Below are positions 49,509 to 58,699 of a stretch of 64,000 bases of DNA, piece after piece (the stretch's first letter is position 1; each line of letters begins with the position of its first letter). The stretch is from CAZCEC01 sp964497615. GTDB lineage: Bacteria; Chloroflexota; Anaerolineae; Anaerolineales; UBA6663. A program made the translations under genes and the position numbers. The notes under the pieces were generated by a model. It did not search any database. It was not told the origin of the DNA and was given only the letters and a program-made list of their open reading frames with translations. Location of the stretch: contig CAZCEC010000004.1 in assembly GCA_964497615.1 (NCBI GenBank), positions 1 through 64,000 on the forward strand, given 5' to 3'.

Positions 49509-50402
49509 CTACCGATTGACGGCCCGCGCGATCAGGTCTTCAAAGAAGATTGTCTCGCCCCCGGCGGTGCGGTCGTAGATATAAATGCCGAAGAAGCCTT
49601 CGGCCAGGGTGCTGTCCGCCGCGGAGAAGAGGTACTCATCGTTGACGTAGAAGCGGAACTCGCTCCCGGCCATCCACACCATGAGCGTGTTGGTGCTGCC
49701 GGCGCCGGTCTGAATAGCCGGATCGGGCGTCCAATCTACCAAGGTGGCGCTTTCCGTGCCCAGCAGCAACTGCACGCTGGCCGATCCGCCGCAGCGCAGT
49801 TTGAACAGGTACATGCTGTAGTTGAACTCAGCGTCGACGCTGGCGCGGAACATCAGCCCATACTCGTCGTTCTCGGCGCAGGCCTCGGGGTGGGCGGTCA
49901 GGCGCACCTGCTGGTTGCCCAGCCGCAGGGTGTCGGGGCTGATGGTAAACCGCCAGCCGGCGCCGGTCTGCGACATGACGGCCTTGAGTTGTCCCCGGCC
50001 CGTATCCACACCAAAGCTGGAGACGTCATCGGAAAAGGTCCAGAACCAGCCGCCGGTGCCGTCTAGAAAATCTTGGTAGATGATGTCGCCCACCGCCTCG
50101 TTGGGGTCGGGGGTGGCCGGCACGGTGGCGGTGGCTGTGTTTTCGATGCTGATGGGCGAGGGGGTTGCGCTGGGTTCCACCGTGTCGGTGGGGGCCGGGG
50201 TGTCACTGGGCGGCGGCGCGGCGGTGTCGGCCGCGGCCGGGACCGTGTCGGTGGGTAGGGCGGCCGGGGGCTGCGTGGCGGTAGCCTGGGGCGGCGGCTG
50301 CGGCGTGGGCGTGGGGCTGGTGAACATCGTGCAGCCGGCCAGCAGGCCGCCTGCGAGAGCGCCGGCCATTGCCAGCCAGCGGGAGGAAACAGTTGTCTTC
50401 AT
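49509..50402 (-). CDS. Lipoprotein with concanavalin-like domain
   Basis: 297 residues. Lipobox LAGC (about 20-24) after a typical signal. A Thr/Pro-rich linker (about 27-95) follows, then a beta-jelly-roll (about 108-297) like laminin-G/DUF1080: YQDFLDGTGGWFW..., FRASVDAEFNYSMYLFKL, FRFYVNDEYLFSAADSTLAEGFFGIYIYDR. Anchored to the outer face of the membrane and likely a carbohydrate or ligand binder. Divergent from nth. Confidence 0.82.
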   Translation of the reverse strand: MKTTVSSRWLAMAGALAGGLLAGCTMFTSPTPTPQPPPQATATQPPAALPTDTVPAAADTAAPPPSDTPAPTDTVEPSATPSPISIENTATATVPATPDPNEAVGDIIYQDFLDGTGGWFWTFSDDVSSFGVDTGRGQLKAVMSQTGAGWRFTISPDTLRLGNQQVRLTAHPEACAENDEYGLMFRASVDAEFNYSMYLFKLRCGGSASVQLLLGTESATLVDWTPDPAIQTGAGSTNTLMVWMAGSEFRFYVNDEYLFSAADSTLAEGFFGIYIYDRTAGGETIFFEDLIARAVNR

Positions 50403-50490
50403 GGGTCAACACTCACTCTTGTTAGGGGCCATTTGCCTTGGCTAAATCATAACATAGCGCCCGCCGCCGCCGAAACCTGGCAATTGCATC

Positions 50491-50496
50491 TATAAT
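50491..50496 (+). promoter_or_regulatory. -10 element giving a leaderless nth mRNA
   Basis: TATAAT, 7 nt, then ATG at 50504, the same layout as mutY. Confidence 0.6.
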
Positions 50497-50503
50497 CGCG
50501 CCC

Positions 50504-51190
50504 ATGCCCGCCTCTTCTCGCGCTGTCCTGGCCCGCCGCGCCCGCCGCGTCCATGAGGCCCTGCTCACAGCCTATGGCCAGCCGGTGTGGCGCGAGGAGT
50601 TGCCGCCGGTAGATGAACTGGTGAGCACTATCCTGTCGCAGAACACCAACGACGTGAACCGCGACCGTGCCTTCTACGCCTTGCGCGGCAAGTTCGCCAG
50701 TTGGGAAGCCGTGCGCGACGCGCCGGAGGCCGACGTGATCGAGGCGATCCGCCCCGCCGGCCTGGCCAACCAGAAGGGGCCGCGCATTCAGGCGGTGCTG
50801 CGCGCAATCACCGAGGAGCGCGGCGCGCTGGATATTGACTTCCTGCGCGACCTGCCGGTGCCCGAGGCGCGCGCGTGGCTGACCAAGTTCAAGGGGGTGG
50901 GGCCCAAGACGGCCGCCATCGTGCTGCTCTTCTCGCTGGGCCGGCCGGCCTTCCCCGTGGACACCCACGTGCACCGCGTCACCGGGCGGCTGGAGTTGCG
51001 TCCGGAGAGCATGTCGGCCGACGACAGCCACGCCCACTTCGAAGGCCTGCTGCCGCCCGACACTTACTATGCCGCCCACCTGAACCTCATTCGGCACGGG
51101 CGCGAGGTCTGCCATGCGCGCAAGCCGGAATGCGCGAGGTGCGTGCTGCTGAAGCTTTGCCCCTTTGGGCGGGCGCAAAAAGCGGTTTAG
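50504..51190 (+). CDS. nth: Endonuclease III-like DNA glycosylase
   Basis: 228 residues. Helix-hairpin-helix FKGVGPKTAAIVLLF with catalytic Lys135, and Asp153 in FPVDTHVHRVTGRL. Four iron-sulphur cysteines C203-x6-C210-x2-C213-x5-C219. Removes oxidised pyrimidines and nicks the abasic site. Somewhat short N-terminus; family matches the archaeal/Chloroflexota Nth group. Leaderless promoter upstream. Confidence 0.93.
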   Translation: MPASSRAVLARRARRVHEALLTAYGQPVWREELPPVDELVSTILSQNTNDVNRDRAFYALRGKFASWEAVRDAPEADVIEAIRPAGLANQKGPRIQAVLRAITEERGALDIDFLRDLPVPEARAWLTKFKGVGPKTAAIVLLFSLGRPAFPVDTHVHRVTGRLELRPESMSADDSHAHFEGLLPPDTYYAAHLNLIRHGREVCHARKPECARCVLLKLCPFGRAQKAV

Positions 51191-51309
51191 CTGTCTCAGC
51201 CGCGGCCCATCTGCGGCAGGACCGTTGTCCTATCCCCACCAGGGGCGGTGGGCGGTATCGTTAATCGGCGTCTCAAATCGCACTTGCAGGGCAGAATGGA
51301 ACACTGTGC

Positions 51310-52170
51310 ATGAAGACCTCTCGGGTTACTTTCCTGTTCCTGGTTGTCGCCCTCGCCCTGTCGGCGCATGGCGGCGGGCGCACTGCGCGCGCCGGCCTCG
51401 AGGTTAAGGCTTACTTGCCCCTGGTCGCGAAGGCGCCGGCCAGCGTTTGTCCCCTCAGCAGCGGCAACAGCTACCAGGCCGGGCCGGCCATCCAGTGGGA
51501 CAACGACAATCCGGTGCGTCACGCCTCGCAGCATGCCGATAAGAACCTCAGCCTGCGTGGCTACACCTCCACCTCCGGCTCCACGGGGTTGGTCAACTAC
51601 GGTTCGGATGATCCCACGCAGCCGCCGCAACTCGCCACGCTGTTCAATCCCAACCGTGTGCCGGCCTTTGGCCTCTACCGCATCAACAACTGGACTTGGG
51701 CCCCGTCGCCCAGCCCTGGCACGGCTGGCGGCCCCGTCACCAGTCCGCCCGTCACCGTCCTGGGCTTGCAGACCAGCGCGGGCGAAGCGCTGCGGGTGCC
51801 TACTTCCGGCTACGATATCGGCGGCGGCATGGAGGTCATTGTCATCTACGCCGACGCCGACACCATCGCCCTGCAATATGGCCGCACCGACTCGGCCGCC
51901 AGCGGCTACACCGTTCATGTGGACAACATTTGCACTGACCCCAACCTGCTGAACCTCTACAACAGCCTCGACGGCGGCGCGCGCTACGTTTACAAAGGTA
52001 CGCCCGATACCACCCCCGACTACAACCTGCCCAACCTGCCGGCTGGCCAGGTCTTTGGCACGGCCCGCGGCACGCAAATCCGCGTGGCGATTGTTGACCG
52101 CGGCGCGTATATGGACCCGCGCTCCTGCAACGAGTGGTGGCAAATTCGGCCGGGACATCCCGGCTGTTAG
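51310..52170 (+). CDS. Secreted protein with YLPLV motif
   Basis: 286 residues. Signal peptide (about 1-28, LFLVVALALSAHGGGRTARA) followed at once by KAYLPLVAK, a Tyr-Leu-Pro-Leu-Val motif also found (YLPVV) at the C-terminus of the subtilase. The body is beta-rich with conserved blocks SLRGYTSTSGSTGLVNYGS, FGLYRINNWTW, MEVIVIYADADTIALQYGR and a terminal Cys-rich ending (RSCNEWWQIRPGHPGC). Not recognised; possibly a surface or peptidase-inhibitor-like protein. Confidence 0.75.
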   Translation: MKTSRVTFLFLVVALALSAHGGGRTARAGLEVKAYLPLVAKAPASVCPLSSGNSYQAGPAIQWDNDNPVRHASQHADKNLSLRGYTSTSGSTGLVNYGSDDPTQPPQLATLFNPNRVPAFGLYRINNWTWAPSPSPGTAGGPVTSPPVTVLGLQTSAGEALRVPTSGYDIGGGMEVIVIYADADTIALQYGRTDSAASGYTVHVDNICTDPNLLNLYNSLDGGARYVYKGTPDTTPDYNLPNLPAGQVFGTARGTQIRVAIVDRGAYMDPRSCNEWWQIRPGHPGC

Positions 52171-52236
52171 CGCGCAGCTGTCCCTCATTTATCGGTTTTG
52201 AGGTAGACTCGGCCAACGTTGGCTGAGATCGCCTCA

Positions 52237-53946
52237 ATGACCAAAACCAAACCCCTCGCCCCGTCCGCCGAACATGCCCGCCTGGCGGCGCTCTACCAGG
52301 TCTCCTACGCGCTCAGCGCGTCGCTCAACCTGGATGAAACCCTGCGCATCGTCATGGACTCGGCCATCCGCCTGACGCGGGCCGAGCGCGGCTTCCTGAT
52401 GCTGCTCGACGAGGCGGGCGCGCTGGACTTTCGCCTGGCGCGCGATGCCCACGGCGATCCGCTTCACGAAGACCAGTTTGAGATCAGCCGCACGGTGGTC
52501 CAGGAAGTGGCGCGCACGGGCACGCCGGTGGTCACCACCGACGCCCGCAGCGATCCGCGCTTCGCCAAGCAGGACTCCGTCGTGCAGTATTCCTTGCGTT
52601 CGATCCTGGCGGTGCCGCTCAAGGCCCGTGGCCAGATTACGGGTGTCCTCTATGTGGACAACAAGGCCCGCAACGCCCTCTTCACCCGCGACGACCTGGA
52701 CCTGCTCGGCGCCTTCGCTGGGCAAGCCGCCATGGCGATTGAAAATTCTCGGCTCTACACCCAAACCGATCAGGCGCTGGCCGCCCGCGTGGCCGAGTTG
52801 CAGACGATGCAGAGCATCAACCGCGAACTGAACGCGGCCGCCCTCGACCTGGAGCAGATCGCCGCCATCACGCTGGACTGGGCCGTGCGCCTCAGCCAGG
52901 CCGAACAGGGCTGGCTGGGGTGGGTGCTCGAAGGACCAGAGGCTGGGGTGCGCGTGCTGGCCAGCAGCGAGGGCAAGACCGGCGAAATCCTCCCCGCCCG
53001 CGACCCGCGCCTGGCGGAGGTCCTGGACGCCGGCCAGGCGCGCGGGTATGCGCCGGTCGCGCCGGATAACGGTGACGAGCCGGCAGCCTGGACCGGCATG
53101 GCCGCGCCCATTCGGCGTGAAGGGCGGGTTGTTGCGGTGGTGGCGGTGGAGCGTCCGCATCGGCCCTTCAACGCCGCCGCGGTGGACTTCCTGGCGCGGC
53201 TGGCCGACCATGCCGCCATGGCCGTGGAGAATGCCCGCCTGTACGGGACCATCAAGCAGGCCAACGACGCCAAGAGCGAATTTGTGCGCACGGTCTCGCA
53301 CGAGCTGAAAATCCCCATGACGTCCATTAAGGGCTACACCGATCTGCTCAAAATGGTCGGCCCCGTCACCGAACAACAGGATCAGTTCATTGGCATCATT
53401 CGCGCCAATGTGGACCGCATGTCGGCGTTGGTGTCGGACCTCTCCGACATCTCGCGCCTGGAGACCGGGCGGCTTAAGGTGGACCTCACCGTCGTCAACT
53501 TGCGCACGCGCGTCTCCGAAATCCTGGCTAATCTGCACGGCCAACTCGAGGCCAAACAGCAAACGCTCGCCATTGACCTGCCGCCCGATCTGCCCCTGGC
53601 GCGCGCCGACGAGATGCGCCTGGGGCAGATCGTGACCGCCCTGGTCAGTAACGCGCACAAGTATTCACCGGCCGGAACCACCATCCAGGTGACGGCGCAG
53701 CCTGAAGGCCACATGCTCCGTCTCAGCGTGACCGACCAGGGCTACGGCATGTCGCCCGCCGACCAGTCCAGGCTGTTCAGCCAGTTCTTCCGCTCAGAGG
53801 ACCCCCACGTCCGCGAGCAGATCGGCTGGGGCCTGAGCCTGCACATCACCCAGCGCCTGGTGAAGTTGCTGGGCGGCGAAATGGCCGTGCAGAGCGAGTT
53901 GGGCCAGGGCAGCACCTTCTCGTTCACCCTGCCGGCGGCAACCTAA
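52237..53946 (+). CDS. GAF-domain sensor histidine kinase
   Basis: 569 residues from ATG 52237 (a TTG at 52219 also in frame). Two GAF domains (about 20-170 and 195-345). HisKA with His355 (VRTVSHELKIPMTSIKGYTDLL), HATPase with LVSNAHKYSPAG and IGWGLSLHITQRLVKLLGG. No membrane helix, so cytosolic. No response regulator is adjacent. The GH63-like gene follows after 22 bp and may be co-transcribed. Confidence 0.9.
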   Translation: MTKTKPLAPSAEHARLAALYQVSYALSASLNLDETLRIVMDSAIRLTRAERGFLMLLDEAGALDFRLARDAHGDPLHEDQFEISRTVVQEVARTGTPVVTTDARSDPRFAKQDSVVQYSLRSILAVPLKARGQITGVLYVDNKARNALFTRDDLDLLGAFAGQAAMAIENSRLYTQTDQALAARVAELQTMQSINRELNAAALDLEQIAAITLDWAVRLSQAEQGWLGWVLEGPEAGVRVLASSEGKTGEILPARDPRLAEVLDAGQARGYAPVAPDNGDEPAAWTGMAAPIRREGRVVAVVAVERPHRPFNAAAVDFLARLADHAAMAVENARLYGTIKQANDAKSEFVRTVSHELKIPMTSIKGYTDLLKMVGPVTEQQDQFIGIIRANVDRMSALVSDLSDISRLETGRLKVDLTVVNLRTRVSEILANLHGQLEAKQQTLAIDLPPDLPLARADEMRLGQIVTALVSNAHKYSPAGTTIQVTAQPEGHMLRLSVTDQGYGMSPADQSRLFSQFFRSEDPHVREQIGWGLSLHITQRLVKLLGGEMAVQSELGQGSTFSFTLPAAT

Positions 53947-53968
53947 GCCCGCCATCATCCCGCAGGCC

Positions 53969-56365
53969 ATGAGCATTTCCCAACAATTGACCAGGGGCGA
54001 CAAGCTCTCCCTCGGCGGCGGCGGGCTGTGCCTATGGGCGCCCGAGTACCCTCGCTGGGCCGACCGGCTGGGCTATTGGGATCATGCCGCCTACCTAGAG
54101 CACGCCGTCGAGCCGCTGTTCACCCTCACCCTGCTGGACGAAGTCGGGCGGATCGTCCCCCTCGCGCTGTCGAGCCGCACCTGGCAGCCGGGCCGCCTGA
54201 CCCAGCACTACACCACCCAACCCGGTGCGCCGGACCCCGCCGCGTTCCCCGCGCCTGCCACTTCCACCAGCGCCAGCCTGCGGGTGAGGGAGGACAAAGC
54301 CCTCAGCCCGGAAGACGTTTTCCTGTCGGGTTTGCACCTCACCAACCTCCGACCCGAGCCGCAGCGCCTGACGGCTGTGCTGTGGACGGCGCAGCCGCGC
54401 GGCCGCGACGACGAGTTGGAGGTTGTCACGCCTCACCCTGGCACGCCAGCAGTTCCCCGCGAGTTGGTCTTTGCCCGTTCCTTGGCCGCCCGCGGGACCC
54501 TGGCGCAACTGCCCGTCGCCTTCGCGCTGGGCGTCGAGCGGGTGCCGGGCTCATATGCGGTGCTTCACTCCGAATGGAGCACCGGGCACTTCAACCATCC
54601 GCGCTGGGAACTGACCTCTTTCTGGGATCAAGCCCGCGTCGTGGACGGGCACGTGCGGCTGCCCAACCTGAGCCGCAGCCTGGGCGGCGCGTTGGGCGAC
54701 GCCGCCAACACCCTGCTTTTCTTGGCCCTGGCCTATCCGTTGACCCTTGACCCCAGCGAGACACTTAGCCTGGCGTTTGGCTGCGCACTGGCGCCAACCG
54801 CTGGCGAGGCGCGCGGCCATCTTGTCCAGGCGCTCAACGCGAGCCCGGCTAAGGCGTCAGCGGCGGCAGGGCCTGCGCCTGGGCCGCAACTTCCCGCCCT
54901 CCGGCGCGCGGAAGCGGCGTGGGACGACTACTTCGCGGCGCTGCCGCAGTTCCGATGCAGCGATCCCTATCTGGAGAAGTATTACTACTATCGCTACTTC
55001 GGCCTGCGCCTCAACACCGTTGACACCGGCGGGCGCTTCAACCTGCCCCGCCCGGCCGTCTTCGAGGGCATCAACACTGGCTGGTTCCGGCACCAGATCT
55101 CCTATTCGGCGCAGGTGCTGGGCCGCGAGGCGCGCTGGCTGCCGGACCCGGCGCTGGCACAGGGCTGCCTGGAGAACTTCGCCCTCGCCCAGCGCGCCGA
55201 TGGGTCGTTCCCCGGCGCCATCCTCACCGGCCCCGGCGCGTCGTTCGCGCCCGACTTCATGTATCACGGCGATTGGGGCGCGGCCTTGTGCGCGCTGCAT
55301 GCCGTCCACCCGGACGAGGCCTTCCTGCAGCGCATGTACCCGGCGCTGCTCCGCTACGCCGCCTATTACCGGCGCCAGCACGACGGCGAGGGCAGCCACC
55401 TGTACGACGTGCGCAACCAGGCCGAGACCGGCCAGGAATACATGGCCCGCTACCAGTTCGTGGATGAGCGCGCCGACCAGTGGGGCCCCCTGTCGCCGCG
55501 CTTGAAGGGCCTCGACCCCACCATCTATGCCTACAATCTGTTTCGCTGTCTCGAATGGCTGGCACCAACCCTGGGCCAGGCCCTGCCGCCCGAGTTCACG
55601 GGCGAGGCCGACGCCATTGCCTCCGTCGTGCGCGAACAGATGTGGGATCCCGAGATCGGCTTCTTTTTCGATGTCCACCCACAGACCGGGCGGCGGAGTT
55701 CGTCGAAGGCGGCGGTGGGTTTCTACCCCTTCCTCACCGACATCCCCGGCCCCGAGCACCTGCGCACCCTGGACCACCTCTTCAACCCGGAGGAGTTTTG
55801 GACGCCGTGCCCTGTGCCGTCCACGGCGCTGGACGACCCCAGCGCCAGCGCCGACGGCGAGTGGAAAGACCGGCGCATGGGCTGCCCCTGGAACGGCCCC
55901 GCCTGGTTGATGACGACCGCCCATGTGGCTCAGGCCCTGGCGCATACCGCCCAGCGCTTCCAGCGGCCAGACCTCCAGCGCCGCGCCGCCGACCTCATCG
56001 CGCGCTGGGTGCGCTGCCTGTACATTGATGGTGACCTGGCGCGGCCCACGTCTTACGAGTATTACCATCCCCTCACCGGCGCCGCGCCCTTCTTCCGCGG
56101 CACCGACGACTACATGCACTCATGGATCGCCGACTTGCTGATCCAGTATGTCGCCGGTCTACAGCCCTCAACTGAGACCCCGACTCTGGTGGTCCATCCT
56201 TTGCCGTTCGACCTGGAGCACTTCAGCCTGGAAGGCGCGCGTGTCCAGGGGCGGAGGGTGGACGTCCACTGGCGGCAGGGGAAGGGGTTGGTGGTGTGGG
56301 TGGATGGCCGCGAAGCTGAGCGGCGGCCCGACTTGGGGCGCCTGGAAGTGTCGCTCGCCACGTAA
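53969..56365 (+). CDS. GH63/MGH1-like glycoside hydrolase
   Basis: 798 residues without signal peptide. The C-terminal (alpha/alpha)6 barrel has GINTGWFRHQISYSAQVLG, GDWGAALCALHAVHPDEAF, CPWNGPAWLMTTAHVAQAL and SYEYYHPLTGAAPFFRGTDDYMHSW, the family signature region of GH63/mannosylglycerate-hydrolase-like enzymes. The N-terminal about 300 residues are a beta-sandwich. Probable action on glucosides or mannosides in the cytoplasm; substrate unknown. Confidence 0.85.
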   Translation: MSISQQLTRGDKLSLGGGGLCLWAPEYPRWADRLGYWDHAAYLEHAVEPLFTLTLLDEVGRIVPLALSSRTWQPGRLTQHYTTQPGAPDPAAFPAPATSTSASLRVREDKALSPEDVFLSGLHLTNLRPEPQRLTAVLWTAQPRGRDDELEVVTPHPGTPAVPRELVFARSLAARGTLAQLPVAFALGVERVPGSYAVLHSEWSTGHFNHPRWELTSFWDQARVVDGHVRLPNLSRSLGGALGDAANTLLFLALAYPLTLDPSETLSLAFGCALAPTAGEARGHLVQALNASPAKASAAAGPAPGPQLPALRRAEAAWDDYFAALPQFRCSDPYLEKYYYYRYFGLRLNTVDTGGRFNLPRPAVFEGINTGWFRHQISYSAQVLGREARWLPDPALAQGCLENFALAQRADGSFPGAILTGPGASFAPDFMYHGDWGAALCALHAVHPDEAFLQRMYPALLRYAAYYRRQHDGEGSHLYDVRNQAETGQEYMARYQFVDERADQWGPLSPRLKGLDPTIYAYNLFRCLEWLAPTLGQALPPEFTGEADAIASVVREQMWDPEIGFFFDVHPQTGRRSSSKAAVGFYPFLTDIPGPEHLRTLDHLFNPEEFWTPCPVPSTALDDPSASADGEWKDRRMGCPWNGPAWLMTTAHVAQALAHTAQRFQRPDLQRRAADLIARWVRCLYIDGDLARPTSYEYYHPLTGAAPFFRGTDDYMHSWIADLLIQYVAGLQPSTETPTLVVHPLPFDLEHFSLEGARVQGRRVDVHWRQGKGLVVWVDGREAERRPDLGRLEVSLAT

Positions 56366-56407
56366 CCAGTGGCCGTGCCAGTGCACCCGTAGCCTCCCAA
56401 TTGCCTC

Positions 56408-56436
56408 TTGTCAATTGAACATTTGTTCGCTTTAAT
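56408..56436 (+). promoter_or_regulatory. Promoter with embedded LexA-like palindrome
   Basis: TTGTCA (56408-56413), 17 bp, TTTAAT (56431-56436). Within the spacer lies GAAC-ATTT-GTTC (56417-56428), the core of the Gram-positive LexA/DinR box. A second -10-like TAAAAT sits at 56486-56491. Confidence 0.5.
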
Positions 56437-56521
56437 AGATGGAGTGGATCAGGAAGGTCGCGCAACTTTTTGGTTAGTTTTGCGTTAAAATAGATGGTGT
56501 CCGTCTGCTTATGAGGTAGAA

Positions 56522-57622
56522 ATGGCTAAGTCAAAACCCGCAGTCCAGGCCGAAACCCTGGAAGATCTTCCCACCGCGCGCCGACGCTTTCTAGTGAAGG
56601 TGTTGGGCCTGGGCGCGGCGGGGCTCGCTGCCGGCGGGGCCGGCGCCTGGGCCAAGGCCGAGTACGATTCGGCCCTCCTGACTGCCGCCTCCCTGCCCGA
56701 TGTCCATCTGCAACTGGAAGGCGCCAACGCGGCCCGCGCGGCCCTGGAGCTCTCCTATGCCACGCTCCAAACCCAGGCCGCCGAGTGGCAGGCCCAACTG
56801 GCCTCTGCCACCGGCCAAAACGCGCAGTTAGCCACCGCGCTCAACACCACCCAGGCCGACCTAACCGCGGCCCAAGGCGCCAACGCCACCCTCCAGGCGC
56901 AGCTTGAGACGGTCCAGGCCGCGCTGGAGACCGTCAACGCCAAGCTCGTGCGCAGCGGTGAGTTGGTGGGCCTGTATGCGCAACTTGATGCCATTGGCCT
57001 CGACGGCATCGTTGACGGCGGGTTGGGGTTGGTCACCGGCGCGCTCACCACCCTCGGCGAGCCGGCCTCCGCCCTGCGCGGCGGCGTGGTAGCCGCGCGC
57101 GGCCTGCTGTCCAACTTCGAATTGACCCTGCCCGAATTCAGGGACGCCATGGCCTGGCTGGGTGAGCAAGTGGTCCGGCTCAAGGTCGGGCTGTGGTCGG
57201 TCGAAAGCTCGGCGCAGTCCACCGTCAACTCGGCCGTCACCGGCATCGCTGCCGCGTTCGGCGGGTTCGTGGGTTTCGTGCTCGACCATCTCCCCTTCAA
57301 CATCGGCGACCGGGTGCGGGCCACGCTCGCGGCGGTGGAGACCGTGCTTGCGGGCACGACCGACATGACCGACCACGCCGCCGACCGCGTGCTGCTCAAG
57401 ATTTCCAAGCACGTGGAAGACGGCCCCAACAACTGGGGCACCACCCTGGTGACCCCCCTGCGCGACCAGACTCTGGCCCCCGCCGACGAGGTGCTGGCCG
57501 GCCTGTCCAGTGCCGAAGCCACCTATGCGGCCAGCCTAAAGGACCCCGCTGCCACCGCCATTGCCCAACGGCGCGCGGTGCGTGAGCAGATCGCCGCCTT
57601 CCGCGCCACGCACGGCCTCTAG
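56522..57622 (+). CDS. Tat-signal, coiled-coil protein of unknown function
   Basis: 366 residues. The N-terminus carries ARRRFLVKVLGLGAAGLAAGG, a twin-arginine-like signal (RRxFL). Residues about 60-150 are a long Ala/Gln coiled coil (heptad pattern, LQTQAAEWQAQLASATGQNAQL). A Gly/Leu-rich amphipathic part and a helical tail follow. No known family. A LexA-like box lies in its promoter, so damage induction is possible. Confidence 0.7.
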   Translation: MAKSKPAVQAETLEDLPTARRRFLVKVLGLGAAGLAAGGAGAWAKAEYDSALLTAASLPDVHLQLEGANAARAALELSYATLQTQAAEWQAQLASATGQNAQLATALNTTQADLTAAQGANATLQAQLETVQAALETVNAKLVRSGELVGLYAQLDAIGLDGIVDGGLGLVTGALTTLGEPASALRGGVVAARGLLSNFELTLPEFRDAMAWLGEQVVRLKVGLWSVESSAQSTVNSAVTGIAAAFGGFVGFVLDHLPFNIGDRVRATLAAVETVLAGTTDMTDHAADRVLLKISKHVEDGPNNWGTTLVTPLRDQTLAPADEVLAGLSSAEATYAASLKDPAATAIAQRRAVREQIAAFRATHGL

Positions 57623-57649
57623 CCGCACAGCTAGACCCGCCACACAGAC

Positions 57650-57683
57650 AAACGGCCGCCCGTACGAGCGGCCGTTTCCTTTT
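57650..57683 (+). terminator. Rho-independent terminator
   Basis: A 10-bp perfect stem AAACGGCCGC (57650-57659) with GCGGCCGTTT (57668-57677), followed by CCTTTT. Ends the Tat-protein transcript. Confidence 0.75.
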
Positions 57684-57724
57684 CGTGCCACAATGCAGTC
57701 TGCGCCGAGAGAGGAGGTGTGACC

Positions 57725-58693
57725 ATGACCGCCGTCTTCAATTGGGGACTGCTCAGCACCGCCCGCATCAACAACGCCATCCTGGCCGCTATGCCGCAGT
57801 CCGAGCGCGGTGTAGTGCTGGGCGTGGCCTCGCGCGACGGCGAACGCGCCCGCGCCTATGCCGATGCCAAAGGCCTGGCCCGCGCCTACGCCGGGTACGA
57901 AGCCATGCTGGCCGATCCCGACATCCACATCGTCTACAACCCTCTGCCCAACAGCCTGCACGCCGAATGGACCATCAAGGCCCTGGAGGCCGGCAAGCAC
58001 GTGCTGTGCGAGAAGCCTTTCGCAATGACCCTGGCGGAGGTGGACGCGATGCACGCCGCCGCCCAGCGCGCCGGGTGCGTGGTGGCCGAGGCCTTCATGT
58101 ACCGCCATCACCCCAAGCTGCTCAAGGCCAAGGCGCTGGTGGACGAGGGCGCCATCGGCGCGCCGCGCCTGCTGCGAACGTCCTTCTCCTTCACGCTCGA
58201 TGTGCCCACCAACGTCCGCTGGGACCCGGACCTGGGCGGCGGAGCGATCTGGGATTTAGGCTGCTATGCCGTCAGCCTGGCCCGCTACTTCTTCGGCGCG
58301 CCCGAGCGTGTGCATGGCTGGCAAGTCACCGCGCCGACGGGTGTGGATGAAACCTTCATCGCCCATCTGGAGTTTCCAGGCGGGCGCGTCGCCCAGTTCG
58401 ATTGTTCGTTTCAGATGCCGTTCCGCAGCCAGGCCGAGATCCTGGGCGCCACGGGGTCGATCCGGATGGCGCGCCCGTTCCAGCCCAGCCTGCCAGACGC
58501 CAGCCTGACCCTACGCCAAGGTGACACTGAGCAAGTAATTGAACTGCCCAATCCGGCGATGTATGGGCTGGAGATTGAGGACCTGCACGACGCCATCCTC
58601 ACCGGCGCCGATCTGCGCATCACGCCCGCCGAGACGCGCGGCCACGTGGAGACCATTGTGCAGTTGCTCGAGGCGGCGCGGCGCGGGCCGTGA
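57725..58693 (+). CDS. Gfo/Idh/MocA family oxidoreductase
   Basis: 322 residues from ATG 57725 (GGAGG 7 nt upstream; a GTG at 57719 is less likely). N-terminal NAD(P)-binding fold: WGLLSTARINNAI, then the conserved VLCEKPFAMT (Lys contact). The C-terminal MocA domain has GGGAIWDLGCYAVSLARYFFG (His-like region reads GC-Y) and an EIEDLHDAI segment. Acts on sugars or cyclitols; the substrate is unknown. Convergent with the large kinase gene. Confidence 0.9.
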   Translation: MTAVFNWGLLSTARINNAILAAMPQSERGVVLGVASRDGERARAYADAKGLARAYAGYEAMLADPDIHIVYNPLPNSLHAEWTIKALEAGKHVLCEKPFAMTLAEVDAMHAAAQRAGCVVAEAFMYRHHPKLLKAKALVDEGAIGAPRLLRTSFSFTLDVPTNVRWDPDLGGGAIWDLGCYAVSLARYFFGAPERVHGWQVTAPTGVDETFIAHLEFPGGRVAQFDCSFQMPFRSQAEILGATGSIRMARPFQPSLPDASLTLRQGDTEQVIELPNPAMYGLEIEDLHDAILTGADLRITPAETRGHVETIVQLLEAARRGP

Positions 58694-58699
58694 CGCGCG

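Noticed and set aside
54857..56119. 420-codon minus-strand frame inside the GH63-like gene
   Set aside because: Antisense shadow; no recognisable domain.
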